Assembly (NCBI GenBank): GCA_964435475.1
Contig: CAYSZB010000018.1
Span: forward strand, 1 to 38,571
Direction: 5' to 3'
Length of the DNA stretch: 38,571 nt
Source of the DNA: CAYSZB01 sp964435475
GTDB taxonomy: Bacteria; Chloroflexota; Anaerolineae; Anaerolineales; Anaerolineaceae
Part shown: positions 1 through 8,085 of the stretch, piece by piece
How the letters are laid out: the number at the start of each line of letters is the position of its first letter
How positions within the stretch are numbered: the stretch's first letter is position 1
Translations under genes and position numbers: made by a program
The notes under the pieces: model-generated
What the model saw: only the letters and a program-made list of their open reading frames with translations
The model's database searches: none
Told to the model about the DNA's origin: nothing

Positions 1-73
1 TACAACTCGTATGACTTATCTAAAAAGTGTATACCATGTGCTGACCTACTCACACCTGGTCTCATATTTCGCA

Positions 74-102
74 TTGACTAGTATTATGCCATGTTTTATA
101 AT
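74..102 (+). promoter_or_regulatory. Sigma-70-type promoter of tRNA-Leu
   Basis: TTGACT at 74-79 and a perfect TATAAT at 97-102 are separated by exactly 17 bases. Transcription would start near 109, about five bases before the mature tRNA end. It is the best consensus promoter seen in the window and may also serve the trigger factor gene behind the tRNA, because no terminator is visible between them. Positions 1-73 upstream show no gene. Confidence 0.8.
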
Positions 103-113
103 CTTATGTTTGA

Positions 114-195
114 GGGGAAGTGCTGGAATTGGCAGACAGGCATGACTTAGGATCATGTGCAGCAATGCGTGAGAGTTCGAGCCTCTCCTTCCCCA
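114..195 (+). tRNA. tRNA-Leu (anticodon UAG)
   Basis: A complete class II cloverleaf can be folded by eye. The acceptor stem pairs 114-120 with 188-194, followed by discriminator A195. The D stem CTG/CAG is at 123-125 and 137-139 with a GAATTGG-type loop. The anticodon stem is 141-145/153-157 and its loop reads CTTAGGA, giving anticodon TAG at 148-150. The long variable arm (158-170) forms a three-pair hairpin, as expected for leucine tRNA. The T arm is 171-187 with loop TTCGAGC. The 3' CCA is not encoded, so it must be added after transcription. The tRNA reads CUA and other CUN leucine codons. Confidence 0.97.
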
Positions 196-227
196 CTTCA
201 TCATAATTAATAATGTAGAGGTATAAA

Positions 228-1646
228 TTGAAAATTGAAAAAGAGTTTACAAACGATCATCAGGTAAAGATCACAGTTGAATTTGATCCTGATACATTAA
301 TTCGCTACAAGCACAGGGCTGCCAGGAAAATTTCTGAAACTAATAAAGTTCCGGGTTTTAGGCCGGGTAAGGCCCCATACAATATTGCCCTGGCTCAATT
401 TGGCGAATATCGTATCACACAGGAAGCGATTGATCTGCTGCTTGAGAAGGAATATCCCGATGTCATCCAGCAGGCAGAGATCACCCCGGCCGATTCAGGT
501 ACTTTGGAAGAAATCAAAAGTGAAAATCCTCCGATCTTTGTTTTTAAGGTCCCGTTGGAGCCAGAAGTTAAGTTGGGCAATTACCAGGATCTTCGCAAAT
601 CTTATGAACCAGGAAAGCTTGATAATGCCAAAGTGGAGGAATATATCGATCAATTGCGTAGGAACGCTTCGACCATTGTTCCCGCTAAAGGCTCCGCCGC
701 TGAAGGAGACCTGGTATATATGTCAATTTCTGCAGAAGATCTTGATAAGCAGGATGGCGATGATAAAGTTATCTTTACAAGCCAGCCTCAACAGGTCATT
801 ATCCCCAAGAAATCGGAACAGAAAGATACAGAATGGCCATTTAAGGGCTTTACCAGGAAGCTGATTGGGAAGAATTCAGGTGAAAGTATCGAATTAAAAC
901 ATAAGTTTTCTTCTAATGAGAAACGGGATGATAACTTAAAAGGTAAAAATGTAGTATTTAGAGTAGAAATCCAGGAAGTTAAAAGCCTCGAACTCCCTGA
1001 ATTGGATGCGAATTTCGCCCAGACAGTAGGTAATTATGAAGATGTCGATCAAATGAAGGAAGACATCACGAATAAGATGACCGAAGACCTCAACCATAGT
1101 TACGATGACAAGTACTACATGGACCTTATTGATGAAATTCGCTCCAGGTCAACTATCAAATACCCGCCGCAGGTTCTTGATAAGGAAATCGAAAAAGTTC
1201 AAAATCGCGTGGAAGCAGACCTGAAACGTCAACATCTTGACTTTGAAACCTACCTTAAAATTCGCAAAATGAATAAGGATGAATTTGTGGAGCAGGAAGT
1301 AAAACCTGCCGCCATCCACCGCTTGGAAAGGTCTCTGGTTATGGATGCTTTTTCGAATTCGGAGGGCATTAAGCTTAATGAAGACCAAATGTCTGAAACC
1401 ATTAAGACCATCCTGACCGAACTGAATGCCGATGGCAGCCTTTTGGACATGCAAAAACAATTAGGAGAACGCGAATTTACCAATGCTATCACTTACGAAG
1501 CTGCCAATCGCTCACTGAACAATCAGATCAATCAGCAATTAAAACTGATTGCGACCGGCAAGAAGGATTCTCAAAAGCTCGAACAGGAAGGGATCGAACC
1601 TGTTACGGAACCTGAACCGGTAGAACCTGGAAATCCTGCTGATTGA
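228..1646 (+). CDS. tig: Trigger factor, ribosome-associated chaperone
   Basis: Trigger factor binds the ribosomal exit tunnel and shields nascent chains in the cytoplasm. The N-terminal ribosome-binding domain (about residues 1-115) contains the GFRPGKAP signature at residues 43-50, the loop that docks on the ribosome. A divergent FKBP-like prolyl isomerase domain follows (about 155-255), then a long helical C-terminal chaperone domain and an acidic Pro/Glu-rich tail. The length (472 aa) is normal for the family. The start is TTG at 228, chosen because the N-terminal domain begins there in full and an AGAGG sequence lies six bases upstream. The isomerase domain is weakly conserved, so peptidyl-prolyl isomerase activity is uncertain. 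The gene lies between tRNA-Leu and clpP; the tig-clpP order is widespread in bacteria and suggests co-expression. Confidence 0.95.
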   Translation: MKIEKEFTNDHQVKITVEFDPDTLIRYKHRAARKISETNKVPGFRPGKAPYNIALAQFGEYRITQEAIDLLLEKEYPDVIQQAEITPADSGTLEEIKSENPPIFVFKVPLEPEVKLGNYQDLRKSYEPGKLDNAKVEEYIDQLRRNASTIVPAKGSAAEGDLVYMSISAEDLDKQDGDDKVIFTSQPQQVIIPKKSEQKDTEWPFKGFTRKLIGKNSGESIELKHKFSSNEKRDDNLKGKNVVFRVEIQEVKSLELPELDANFAQTVGNYEDVDQMKEDITNKMTEDLNHSYDDKYYMDLIDEIRSRSTIKYPPQVLDKEIEKVQNRVEADLKRQHLDFETYLKIRKMNKDEFVEQEVKPAAIHRLERSLVMDAFSNSEGIKLNEDQMSETIKTILTELNADGSLLDMQKQLGEREFTNAITYEAANRSLNNQINQQLKLIATGKKDSQKLEQEGIEPVTEPEPVEPGNPAD

Positions 1647-1683
1647 TTAAGTCGCCAAATTATGAAATTACGAAAGGATAATA

Positions 1684-2289
1684 ATGGAAAAAAATGAATT
1701 TTCGTCTGTAATTCCCATGGTTGTGGAATCAGGTAGCCATGGCGAACGGGCATATGATATTTACTCACTTCTCTTGAAAGAGAGGATTGTTTTTGTTGGA
1801 TCAGCAATTAATGATCAAATTGCCAACCTTGTTGTTGCCCAATTGTTATACTTAAGCAGAGAGGACCCTGACAAGGCGATCCAGATGTACATTAATTCGC
1901 CTGGTGGTCAGATCTATTCAGGTATGGCAATTTTGGACACCATGCAAATGATCCCCAACAAGATCAGCACGGTTGCAGTTGGCATCACCGCCAGTTTTGG
2001 TACAGTGCTTCTCGCAGGTGGAACCAAAGGACAACGCTACGCCCTCCCCCATGCCACGATCCACATGCACCAGCCCTTGGGCGGTGCAGAAGGCCAGGCC
2101 TCCGATATTGAAATCCAGGCTCGGGAGATCTTGCGCTTAAAGAAACACCTGACAGAATTCCTGGCTGAAGCGACTGGTCAATCTCTTGAGGTGATCGAGA
2201 GAGATACCGACAGGAACTTTTTCATGGATGCCGAGCAGGCTGTGAAGTACGGCATCGTCGATAAAGTGCTACACCCCCCTGTTAAGTAA
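1684..2289 (+). CDS. clpP: ATP-dependent Clp protease proteolytic subunit ClpP
   Basis: ClpP is the barrel-shaped serine peptidase that degrades proteins unfolded by ClpX, ClpA or ClpC. The 201-residue sequence aligns over its full length with the family. It has the oxyanion-hole region SPGG at 72-75, nucleophile Ser104 in a GITASFG context and catalytic His129 in MHQPLGG. In the DTDRN-FFMDA segment, the position of the usual triad Asp is Asn178 (codon AAC at 2215-2217). The triad is therefore Ser-His-Asn, an arrangement described for ClpP1 of Listeria; activity may depend on assembly or on a second ClpP. An AAAGGA Shine-Dalgarno sits just upstream of the ATG. It follows tig by 37 bases. clpX, often the next gene, is absent here; a hairpin terminator follows instead. 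Confidence 0.95.
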   Translation: MEKNEFSSVIPMVVESGSHGERAYDIYSLLLKERIVFVGSAINDQIANLVVAQLLYLSREDPDKAIQMYINSPGGQIYSGMAILDTMQMIPNKISTVAVGITASFGTVLLAGGTKGQRYALPHATIHMHQPLGGAEGQASDIEIQAREILRLKKHLTEFLAEATGQSLEVIERDTDRNFFMDAEQAVKYGIVDKVLHPPVK

Positions 2290-2302
2290 TAAGCAAAATG
2301 AG

Positions 2303-2346
2303 ATGCCGGCGACATTATTGGTGAAATAATTAACGCCGGCATTTTA
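2303..2346 (+). terminator. Rho-independent terminator after clpP
   Basis: ATGCCGGCG at 2303-2311 pairs perfectly with CGCCGGCAT at 2334-2342. The inner ATTATT (2314-2319) pairs with AATAAT (2325-2330) around a five-base loop, giving one long two-part hairpin. A short T run, ATTTT, follows. It would end the tRNA-tig-clpP transcript just before the HAD phosphatase gene. Confidence 0.75.
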
Positions 2347-2357
2347 AATATCACAAT

Positions 2358-3158
2358 ATGATCAAAGACATTTTCCCCCAATTAAAATCGCTGATTTTGG
2401 ATCTGGATGGCGTGATCTGGCGGGATTCCACACCTATTGGTGATCTTCCTGCCATTTTTAGTAAAATCTATTCTCAGGGCCTCAATGTCGTCTTTGCAAC
2501 CAATAATGCCACGAAGACGATCGAGGAATATCAGCATAAGCTCCAGGGTTTTGGCCTATCCATTAAGACTGATCAGATAATTAATTCTTCTTTAGCCTTG
2601 GGCATCCATCTCTCAAAATTATTTCCAAAAGGTGGAAATGTCTTTGTGGTTGGTGAAAACAGTCTGAAGAAAATGATGTCCGGATTTGGTTTTACACATT
2701 TGGATGACTTTACAAATACAACCAGGCCAATTGCTGTCATTGCAGCCCTGGATTATTCGCTGACTTATGAGAAGATCAAGATTGCCTCTCTGCTGATTCG
2801 CTCAGGAACTCCATTTTTCGGGACAAATTCAGATGTCACATATCCTACTCCTCATGGTCTTTGGCCTGGAGCAGGCACGATCGTCAAGGCCATTGAAACA
2901 GCATCCCAGACAGATGCAATAGTCATTGGAAAACCATCACCTATGATCTTCCAGGTGGCTCTTGAAAGGCTGGCAACCAGTCCGCAGGAAACGATGGTCA
3001 TCGGTGATCGGTTTGAAACCGATATTGTCGGTGGTCAGGCTTCGAATTGCTTGACAGGTTTGGTATTGTCAGGTGTCTCAAATATTGCTCAAGCCGATCA
3101 ATGGGTTCCAAAGCCCGATATTATCTGCCCTGATCTGGATTCACTCATTTCATGTTAA
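2358..3158 (+). CDS. HAD-superfamily (class IIA, NagD/AraL-like) sugar-phosphate phosphatase
   Basis: This is a 266-residue haloacid dehalogenase phosphatase. Motif I is DLDGV, with nucleophile Asp15 and acid/base Asp17. Motif II is ATNNAT, typical of subclass IIA. The motif III lysine is Lys192 in GKPSP, and motif IV is GDRFETDI with Asp217 binding Mg2+. The C2B-type cap lies between motifs II and III. Family members remove phosphate from small phosphorylated metabolites such as nucleotides, p-nitrophenyl phosphate or glycolytic side products; the substrate cannot be told from sequence. No Shine-Dalgarno is visible before the ATG, which lies 12 bases after the terminator T run. The stop codon overlaps the start of rlmN by seven bases, so the two are probably translationally coupled. 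A second, more NagD-like paralogue is at 22837. Confidence 0.88.
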   Translation: MIKDIFPQLKSLILDLDGVIWRDSTPIGDLPAIFSKIYSQGLNVVFATNNATKTIEEYQHKLQGFGLSIKTDQIINSSLALGIHLSKLFPKGGNVFVVGENSLKKMMSGFGFTHLDDFTNTTRPIAVIAALDYSLTYEKIKIASLLIRSGTPFFGTNSDVTYPTPHGLWPGAGTIVKAIETASQTDAIVIGKPSPMIFQVALERLATSPQETMVIGDRFETDIVGGQASNCLTGLVLSGVSNIAQADQWVPKPDIICPDLDSLISC

Positions 3159-4198
3159 ACAATCTTGTAACTGACCTAAATTTTGAAGAAATCTCGGCCT
3201 GGGTGGCATCAATCAATGAACCTGCTTACCGTGCGAAGCAACTTTGGCAGGGCATTTATAAACAAGCCGCCTTGGATATCGATAAAATAACCAACCTGCC
3301 AAAGGATTTCAAATCAAAGATCAAGGATAGTTATCTTCCAGTCTCTTTGCTTCCACAGACCTCTATTTCTTCCAATGACAGTCTTACAACCAAAGTGCTG
3401 TTCTCTGCACAAAGTAATGCATATATTGAAGCGGTTCTGATGCGATATGAAGAACGTAATACTGTGTGCATCTCTACCCAAAGCGGTTGTGCCATGAATT
3501 GTGCCTTCTGCGCAACAGGAAGGATGGGTTTCACCCGCAATCTTTCCAGCGGAGAAATTTTGTCACAAGTATTGTATTTTGAATCCCTGTTGCACAAAGA
3601 AAATGCATCAGTAACCAATGTTGTTCTCATGGGTATGGGAGAACCATTCAATAATTACGACGCGAGCCTTAAAGCGATCTACACGCTGAACAATCCAGAG
3701 GGATTCAACCTGGGTGTCAGGCGATTTACGATCAGCACCGTTGGTATAATTCCAAGGATTACACAATTCGCTGATGAAAAACACCAGGTAAACCTGGCCA
3801 TCAGCCTTCACTCTGCTGATAATGACATTCGATCCCAGCTGGTACCCATTAACCGGTTTTATCCGCTCCCCAATTTGATCGAGTCATGCAAATACTACAC
3901 CTCGCACACCCACCGGCGTGTTACTTTTGAGTATGCGCTCATCTCTGGCATCAATGACGGCGACAAAATGGCAAGAGACCTGGCGGCATTACTCAAAGGG
4001 ATTTTATGCCACGTCAATCTCATTGCACTGAACCCGATCAAAGGCTCACCTTATCAACCACCATCCAAAGAACAGGTTCACCAGTTTAATAAGATTCTGA
4101 ACGAAAAAGGCATACCCTCCACGGTGCGGTTAAGGCGCGGGATTGAGATCCAGGCAGGCTGTGGTCAGCTGGCGTACGAAAAAAGTGGCATGTTATAA
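3152..4198 (+). CDS. rlmN: Dual-specificity 23S rRNA/tRNA adenine-C2 methyltransferase RlmN
   Basis: RlmN is a radical-SAM enzyme that methylates C2 of A2503 in 23S rRNA and A37 of some tRNAs, supporting translational accuracy. The iron-sulfur motif CAMNCAFC places cluster ligands at Cys113, Cys117 and Cys120. The SAM-binding GMGEP motif follows. The methyl-carrying cysteine is Cys337 in the C-terminal IEIQAGCGQL segment. The 348-residue length is standard. The ATG overlaps the end of the HAD gene by seven bases with no separate ribosome-binding site, which indicates coupling. A resistance-type Cfr is less likely given the housekeeping neighbours and typical RlmN signature. Confidence 0.95.
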   Translation: MLNNLVTDLNFEEISAWVASINEPAYRAKQLWQGIYKQAALDIDKITNLPKDFKSKIKDSYLPVSLLPQTSISSNDSLTTKVLFSAQSNAYIEAVLMRYEERNTVCISTQSGCAMNCAFCATGRMGFTRNLSSGEILSQVLYFESLLHKENASVTNVVLMGMGEPFNNYDASLKAIYTLNNPEGFNLGVRRFTISTVGIIPRITQFADEKHQVNLAISLHSADNDIRSQLVPINRFYPLPNLIESCKYYTSHTHRRVTFEYALISGINDGDKMARDLAALLKGILCHVNLIALNPIKGSPYQPPSKEQVHQFNKILNEKGIPSTVRLRRGIEIQAGCGQLAYEKSGML

Positions 4199-4199
4199 T
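4194..4199 (+). promoter_or_regulatory. Possible -10 element for ftsY, close to the start codon
   Basis: A perfect TATAAT overlaps the rlmN stop codon and lies ten bases before the ftsY ATG. The sequence between them (CCCCTTCACT) has no Shine-Dalgarno. If used, the leader would be only about three bases. No good -35 element is visible, and read-through from rlmN is also possible. Confidence 0.35.
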
Positions 4200-4209
4200 C
4201 CCCTTCACT

Positions 4210-5118
4210 ATGTCTGATATCTTACAAAAATGGCAGGCGGGTCTTTCGCGGACGAGAGATGTGGCCTTCGGGAAAATTGCCAACTTCTTCGGTAGTACAC
4301 AAATAAACGACGAAACTTGGGAAGACCTGGAGGCTATGTTCATCCAGGCAGACCTCGGTCTTGAAACTGCTGAGGATATTATTTCCAATTGCAGGCAGGT
4401 TGTTAGAAAGGAAGGCTTCACTAAACTTTCCCAATTGACTTCTTACCTCAAAACGATCCTTGTTGACCGTTTGCAGGAGGTTGATGAGCCTGTTTTCACA
4501 GAACCGACAACTGTTATCATGCTTGTTGGGGTCAACGGATCCGGGAAAACTACCACTGCCGCCAAGCTGGCATACAGGTATCAAAAGCTGGGAAAAAAGG
4601 TCCTGTTGATTGCAGCTGACACTTATCGCGCAGCTGCTGTGGAGCAGCTGGAGGTTTGGAGTGAACGGCTGAACATTCCCTTAATTATCGGTCAGCAGAA
4701 TGGTGATCCGGGTGCTGTAACTTTCGATGGCATCATCTCTGGGTTATCCAGGCATTCAGATATTATCATCATTGACACGGCTGGTCGCTTGCATACACGC
4801 TTTAACCTCATGGAAGAGATCAAGAAGGTGTACCGTGTCTGTAATAAGGCTTTACCTAGTGCTCCGCATCAAGTCTGGCTTGTGCTTGATGCCACAACCG
4901 GTCAGAATGCTTTGCCTCAAGCTGCTGCATTTAAAGAGGCCGTCAATCTTTCCGGAATTATCCTGGCAAAGCTTGATTCCTCTTCAAAAGGGGGTATGGC
5001 ATTTGCGGTTAATTCTGAGCTTGGACTTCCGATCTTATATGCAGGCCTGGGAGAAAAATTCGATGACCTGGAGCTTTTCGACCGGGAAGCTTTTGTAAAT
5101 GGAATTATGGGAAAGTAA
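4210..5118 (+). CDS. ftsY: Signal recognition particle receptor FtsY
   Basis: FtsY is the membrane-associated GTPase that receives SRP-ribosome complexes and passes them to the Sec translocon. An N-terminal helical domain (about 1-90) leads into the G domain. The P-loop GVNGSGKTTT spans 107-116. AADTYRAAAVEQL is the SRP-GTPase insertion region. DTAGR starts at Asp189, AKLDSSSKGG is the guanine-specificity motif and GLGEK is near the C terminus. The acidic A domain of long FtsY proteins is absent, as in many bacteria; at 302 aa it is the short form. There is no Shine-Dalgarno before the ATG. It precedes prfB by 12 bases. Confidence 0.95.
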   Translation: MSDILQKWQAGLSRTRDVAFGKIANFFGSTQINDETWEDLEAMFIQADLGLETAEDIISNCRQVVRKEGFTKLSQLTSYLKTILVDRLQEVDEPVFTEPTTVIMLVGVNGSGKTTTAAKLAYRYQKLGKKVLLIAADTYRAAAVEQLEVWSERLNIPLIIGQQNGDPGAVTFDGIISGLSRHSDIIIIDTAGRLHTRFNLMEEIKKVYRVCNKALPSAPHQVWLVLDATTGQNALPQAAAFKEAVNLSGIILAKLDSSSKGGMAFAVNSELGLPILYAGLGEKFDDLELFDREAFVNGIMGK

Positions 5119-5130
5119 CCAGGAGTAATT

Positions 5131-6214
5131 GTGGACGAAATCATTAATAACCTCGAAATTGCCAAGATCAAGATCTCATCTTTATTGGAGCATCTTTGAC
5201 TTAGGTCAAAAGAAATCCAGGCTGGCTCAACTAACGAAAGAAATAGAGTCTCCATCTTTTTGGGATAATCCTGACCATGCCCAAAAAGTCATGAAAGAGA
5301 TCGCTTCACTCCAATCCATAATCAAAGATTGGGAAACCCTTACTGCGAAAATTTATGACCTATCCGAATTGGCGGAACTTGATGATGATTCGATTTTGGA
5401 CGAAATCATCACTCAGCTAAGTGAAATAAACCGGGAATTGGCAGACAAGGAACTTGCTGTACTCCTGGCTGGCAAATATGATCACGGTAATGCCATTCTT
5501 GCCATTCACGCAGGCGCTGGCGGTACAGATTCCCAGGATTGGGCAGCCATGCTCGAGAGGATGTACTTGCGCTGGGCAGAAAGAAGGGGCTTCGGGGCAG
5601 AGATCATTGATCGGACTGAAGGTGAAGAAGCAGGCATTAAGAGTGTAACAATATTGATCTCTGGCGACCTGGCTTATGGGTACTTGAGGCCGGAAAAAGG
5701 AGTGCATCGTTTGGTTCGTTTGTCGCCTTTTGATGCTGCCCATCGCCGCCATACATCCTTCACCATGGTGGAAGTACTGCCGGATATTAATGATGATATG
5801 GAAATTAACATTCCCCAGGAAGATCTCAAGATCGAGGTTTATAAATCTTCAGGGGCCGGCGGCCAGAATGTCCAGAAAAATATGACAGCTGTCCGCATTG
5901 TTCATATCCCCACTGGATTGGTGGTCACCTGCCAGAATGAACGTTCTCAGACACAAAACCGTGAAAATGCAATGAAAGTGCTGACCTCCCGGTTATTTGA
6001 GATCAAAGAAGAGCAGCAGGCTGAAACACTGTCAGAATTGAGGGGCGAATATAAAAAAGCGGAATGGGGAAACCAGATCCGCTCTTATGTGCTGCACCCT
6101 TACCAGATGGTTAAAGACCACAGGACAGATCATGAAACAGGCAATACACAATCTGTCCTGGATGGCAATATCGATGAATTTATTGCAGCTTTCCTGCAAA
6201 AGAAGAACAATTAA
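5131..6214 (+). CDS. prfB: Peptide chain release factor 2, made by programmed +1 frameshift
   Basis: RF2 ends translation at UGA and UAA. The gene is two joined frames: GTG 5131 to CTT 5194-5196 (22 codons), an in-frame TGA at 5197-5199, then continuation from GAC at 5198 after skipping one base, to the stop at 6212-6214. The product is about 360 residues. SPF at 198-200 is the stop-codon-recognition tripeptide specific to RF2. GGQ at 243-245 is the peptidyl-tRNA hydrolysis motif. The GTG start has an AGGAG five bases upstream. It lies 12 bases after ftsY, apparently the same transcript. Its stop overlaps the stop of convergent pfkA. A one-frame reading from 5129 would give a false N terminus. 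Confidence 0.95.
5187..5200 (+). promoter_or_regulatory. prfB programmed +1 frameshift site
   Basis: The site reads GGAG (5187-5190), a three-base spacer CAT, the slippery CTT at 5194-5196, the in-frame stop TGA at 5197-5199 and then C. This is the arrangement of the Escherichia coli prfB site: an internal Shine-Dalgarno three bases before CTT-TGA-C. When RF2 is scarce, the ribosome pauses at UGA and slips forward one base, so RF2 controls its own synthesis. Confidence 0.95.
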
Positions 6215-7179
6215 TCAAGGAGTTGTGCCAGGCGTAGAAGGTCTAAATCAATACCTTTCCTACTTGACACAACTTCTTCTAGTTTTGTTGTGACAATATC
6301 ATTACCCTTGATCCCGACCAGGACTCCATACTCACCTCGCTCTGCAGCTTCAATTGCGCCTGCACCTAATCGACTCGCTAGGATGCGATCTGAGGCACTG
6401 GGTTCTCCCCCCCTTTGAACATGACCTAGGGTTGTGGCTCGGACTGAAAAGCCCAGCCTTTCTTTATGTTCCTGGAAATACTTCGTCAATCCTTCCGCAT
6501 TATATTTTGCCCCTTCTGCCACAACAACAATTGCATGGGCTTTTCCATGCTCATAAGATTGGTGCAATTTTTGAGCTATGACCTCTGGGTCAACTTCCAC
6601 CTCGGGAAGCACGATCGCCTCAGCCCCTCCAGCTATGCCAGACATCAATGCAAGGTATCCACAGTCGCGACCCATGACTTCCAGTAAGAAAGCTCTCTGG
6701 TGAGATGATGCAGTGACTTTGAGCCGATCAAGTGCTTCAAGGGCTATGTTTAAAGCAGTGTCAACACCAATAGTAAGATCCGAACCAAACAGGTCGTTGT
6801 CAATGGTTGAAGCAATTCCGATCACTGGAAAATCCATTTTGGATAATTCGAAGGATCCAGTTTGGGAGCCGTTGCCGCCAATAACCATCAGGACATCTAT
6901 GCCTACCTGTCGTAAGCTCCGAATCGCCTTTAACCGACCTTCAACTGTGCGAAACTCATCACACCTTGCACTTCCTAGAATGGTTCCGCCTTTTTGAAGA
7001 ATGCCACCCACATCACGTGTGCCCATCTGGAATATGTTTCCAGAAATTAACCCCGCGTATCCATTTTTTACACCATACATTTCCCATCCCCGGGAAATCC
7101 CACAACGGACAACGGCTCGAATTGCCGCATTCATTCCTGGAGCATCTCCACCACTTGTTAGCACAGCTACTCTTTTCAT
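6211..7179 (-). CDS. pfkA: 6-phosphofructokinase (PfkA family)
   Basis: PfkA phosphorylates fructose 6-phosphate, the committing step of glycolysis, in the cytoplasm. The start is ATG at 7179, preceded by AGGAG with a six-base spacer; upstream in-frame codons have no such site. The product is 322 aa. Its numbering matches E. coli PfkA well: TSGGDAPGMNAA at 8-19, Arg72 in GSARCDEF, catalytic Asp127 in STIDND, then MGRDCGY and GHVQRGG. Gly104 is present; PPi-dependent enzymes usually have Asp here, so ATP is the likely phosphoryl donor. The unusual point is Asn103 in GGNGS, where Asp103 normally helps hold Mg2+. The gene is convergent with prfB (stop codons overlap in TTAA) and divergent from the response regulator at 7273. 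Confidence 0.92.
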   Translation of the reverse strand: MKRVAVLTSGGDAPGMNAAIRAVVRCGISRGWEMYGVKNGYAGLISGNIFQMGTRDVGGILQKGGTILGSARCDEFRTVEGRLKAIRSLRQVGIDVLMVIGGNGSQTGSFELSKMDFPVIGIASTIDNDLFGSDLTIGVDTALNIALEALDRLKVTASSHQRAFLLEVMGRDCGYLALMSGIAGGAEAIVLPEVEVDPEVIAQKLHQSYEHGKAHAIVVVAEGAKYNAEGLTKYFQEHKERLGFSVRATTLGHVQRGGEPSASDRILASRLGAGAIEAAERGEYGVLVGIKGNDIVTTKLEEVVSSRKGIDLDLLRLAQLLD

Positions 7180-7272
7180 AATCTTCTCCTGATCGAATTC
7201 TTGATTTATTATAATCCAGTGGAATGGCAATATTCATGTTAAACTTGGATCAAGTTATGTGAAAGAGGAACT

Positions 7273-8061
7273 ATGCAAAAGGATATACTCGTTGCGGTCT
7301 TGGAGGATGATGTTTTTTCAAGGAACTGGATGGCCTTGTTAATGGTCCGCGATTGGAGGACCCGATTAATGGGGGAAGTCTCAGATCTATCAGAATTGAT
7401 CTCCCTCGTTGATAAGCCGGTAACCAAAATGGATATTTTATTGCTGGACGTGGATGTGATTGGTGACGATTATGACCTTCCCGGCATAATTTCTATTCTC
7501 AAGCGATACACTCCGAACATCAAAGTCTTGTGTACCGGTGTCAGGGCTGAAGACCAGGTCATAAAATCATTAAAAGACGACATCTTCTGCGGGTACATTC
7601 TAAAACACGAAATTGGGTACTCTTTGGCATGGGCAATTTCCTTTGCGTATGAAGGCCACTATATTTTCACCCCTTCCACAATTGCCAGGGCTAAGAAGGT
7701 TGGTGTATCACTCCCGGAGAAATCCATGGTCCTGGCGGGTCGCTCCGAAATGCCGGGTTTTTCAGATCGGGAATCTGAAGTTGCCAGGTTGGCATTCATT
7801 TTTAGCCTTGGACGCAGGGATCTTGCTGAAGAATTGAAGATCAGCGACCAGTGGAGCTATGGCATGGTAAGCGAATTATATGCGAAGCTTGGTATAGGCG
7901 ATATTCTATCGGGAGAAGTTGATCCTATTCACTATCTTGGCGACAATGCCATATTGCTGGATCGCTTTAAAAAGATCGTTGAAAAGATTGGCCCTTCACG
8001 TAAAGCAAAGGATATTGAAGCTTTAGCCTTTCACTTTCTGACCATGCCGGAAATCTTATAG
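7273..8061 (+). CDS. Response-regulator-like protein with LuxR-type HTH
   Basis: The protein (262 aa) resembles NarL/FixJ two-component regulators. The N-terminal receiver-like domain (about 1-125) has the acidic pocket EDD at 11-13, a likely phospho-acceptor Asp59 in LLLDVDV, and the conserved lysine in GYILKHE. The segment around 160-215 (FSDRESEVARLA ... AEELKIS ... LYAKLGI) fits the LuxR/GerE helix-turn-helix pattern, though the helix contacting DNA is divergent. A further 45 residues follow with no recognised domain. AGAGGA precedes the ATG. No histidine kinase lies nearby, so the signal is unknown. It is followed by a membrane protein gene 24 bases later, which could be its target or partner. 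Confidence 0.75.
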   Translation: MQKDILVAVLEDDVFSRNWMALLMVRDWRTRLMGEVSDLSELISLVDKPVTKMDILLLDVDVIGDDYDLPGIISILKRYTPNIKVLCTGVRAEDQVIKSLKDDIFCGYILKHEIGYSLAWAISFAYEGHYIFTPSTIARAKKVGVSLPEKSMVLAGRSEMPGFSDRESEVARLAFIFSLGRRDLAEELKISDQWSYGMVSELYAKLGIGDILSGEVDPIHYLGDNAILLDRFKKIVEKIGPSRKAKDIEALAFHFLTMPEIL

Positions 8062-8085
8062 CATTTATACTTAATAACACAATAA

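Noticed and set aside
5129..6214. prfB read as one 361-codon frame from TTG 5129, or as a frameshifted pseudogene
   Set aside because: The GTG 5131 frame has an AGGAG and leads exactly to the CTT-TGA-C slip site; the break is programmed.
7210..7215. TATAAT between pfkA and the response regulator as a plus-strand promoter
   Set aside because: No -35 element at any acceptable spacing on either strand; the AT-rich palindromic context makes chance likely.
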